Assembly: GCA_034008185.1 (NCBI GenBank)
Contig: CM067086.1
Span: 66,882,286 to 66,946,285 of the forward strand
Length of the DNA: 64,000 nt
From: Gorsachius magnificus
Taxonomy: Eukaryota > Chordata > Aves > Pelecaniformes > Ardeidae
Reading direction: 5' to 3'
The notes under the pieces are model-generated. The model worked only from the letters and a program-made list of their open reading frames with translations, ran no database searches and was not told where the DNA came from. Positions 62,801 to 64,000 of this stretch are shown piece by piece. Position 1 is the stretch's first letter. Every line of letters starts with the position of its first letter. The translations under genes were made by a program, and so were the position numbers.

Positions 62801-64000
62801 GAGTATCAGAGAGCACTTCAGCTTGGTTTTGGTACAGCCACTTGCAACAGATCTGAGAGACCCAGAAACTTGTCACTGTCTGATGGAATCAAAGTCTCTT
62901 CTGCTCCATACAGAAATCATGACTTTGGGCTTTCCAGATACAAGCACAACCACATCCTGCCTTGGTATGAGCACAGCCTTCACTCAGTTGCAAGAGCATC
63001 CACAGACAGCTTAGATTCCTTCTCTCACCACAGTCATTCAGCAGGGAGCATCGGAGCAGAGCACAGACTATTTTGGGACTACACCCCATAACAAGTGTTC
63101 AAGCTCCCACCCGCCCCTCAGAGGAAAACTTGGAACTGCCTGTGAGGAGGATCTCTCACCAGCCCCACTAATACAGAGATCATCCTATGCCATCATGAAC
63201 GCAACTTGCATGTACCCTGATTTCCTAGAATAGCTGGTGGCTGGCATGGCCACCTGTTCATTTGGGAACCAGCAGCTAAGGGATGGAGCAGTTTTGGAGT
63301 TTAAGTGACCCCTTACCAGCTGTCCCGCTGAGGCAGAGGGCACATGCTAAGTGTCTGCTAGACAAGAAAGGTGGAAGAGTGCAAGAATGGATGGAGGCTT
63401 TTCTGTATGAGGCGGCCAGAAGATACAGGACAGCAAGAACAAACGGCTCCCAGGCTGGATGTTCTTTCCATGCATGTCTGCTCCAGCACAATTAGAGCAG
63501 CAAGGGATGAAAGAGGCTGATGTCATCCAGATGGAGCACTTAAAGAAACCCAGACAGGTTAAGGGTTATGGCCACGCCAGTCTGGCAGAGCCTCACCCCT
63601 CCAGCAGAAGGCCTTACTCATTGCTGCACACAGTTGCTGACTCCCAAACAAGGCAAGGATGCAGAGTGCTCGAGAAGGTCTTTGAAAGGGTCAAGATGGA
63701 GGTTGTTGTGGCAACATTTCTATGTACCATGCTCCTGACAATGACCTGGGGGAAAGCAGGAACCAGCAAACTCTTGGGGAAAGGTAGCATTACTCAAGAT
63801 GTTCTAGCTGGCAGCAGAGGAGCTATTCCAAAAGCAAGGCAGAAAGCACCTTGGGTTGGATATCTGAGCCATCGCTCTGCCCATTTGAGGCAAGACTGGA
63901 AGTGGATCTGAGGAATTCTGACCTGATATACTGTGAACCCCAGATTTCCTAGAAAGGAACTCATTCTGTTACAAGCTGAAGCAGAGGGGAAGAGATACTC
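59876..64000 (-). other. GPR137C upstream intron, continues past the window
   Basis: No exon matching the N-terminal half of GPR137C, no repeat family and no RNA gene was recognised. Scattered open frames are short and lack splice or domain support. Confidence 0.5.

Overview
This is a vertebrate nuclear window, almost certainly from a bird. It carries many CR1 LINE fragments, several ending in the ATTCTATGATTCTATG-type 3' terminus or its reverse complement, together with solo-LTR-like elements, GC-rich CpG-island promoters and intron-rich genes. The CR1 types look more like those of Neoaves than of chicken, but that is a guess from recalled consensus sequences. Nothing prokaryotic is present. 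The gene order matches human 14q22.1 (STYX - PSMC6 - ERO1A - GPR137C) in mirror orientation.

Layout: (1) 1-6.2 kb is probably intron 1 of STYX (minus strand), with a short first coding exon at 6178-6229 inside a CpG island at about 5.75-6.65 kb. A CR1 copy sits directly upstream. (2) 7.4-9.4 kb is intergenic. (3) PSMC6, the 26S proteasome ATPase Rpt4, runs on the minus strand from 22670 to 9744. All 14 coding exons are intact and splice into a 403-residue protein. (4) 22.7-25.7 kb is the head-to-head interval between PSMC6 and ERO1A. It holds one antisense CR1 broken by a 584-bp insert flanked by 20-bp direct repeats and by a 649-bp solo LTR with a 5-bp target-site duplication. (5) ERO1A, the ER oxidoreductase, runs on the plus strand from about 25.7 to 48.9 kb. 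Coding exons 2-16, including a 12-nt microexon, are intact, but no start codon or signal peptide can be found in the exon 1 region. (6) ERO1A (poly(A) signal 49242) and GPR137C (poly(A) signal 50842) converge tail to tail. (7) The last six coding exons of GPR137C lie on the minus strand at 59548-53384. The rest of the window is its upstream intron.

The genes are an old syntenic cluster, not an operon. PSMC6 and ERO1A both serve protein quality control (proteasomal unfolding; oxidative folding in the ER) and are divergently transcribed. I found no previously undescribed system. The points most worth checking are the nested transposon archaeology between PSMC6 and ERO1A, the missing ERO1A start, an in-frame stop at the end of STYX exon 1, two perfect hairpins in introns, and one unidentified short reading frame at 2.2-2.3 kb.
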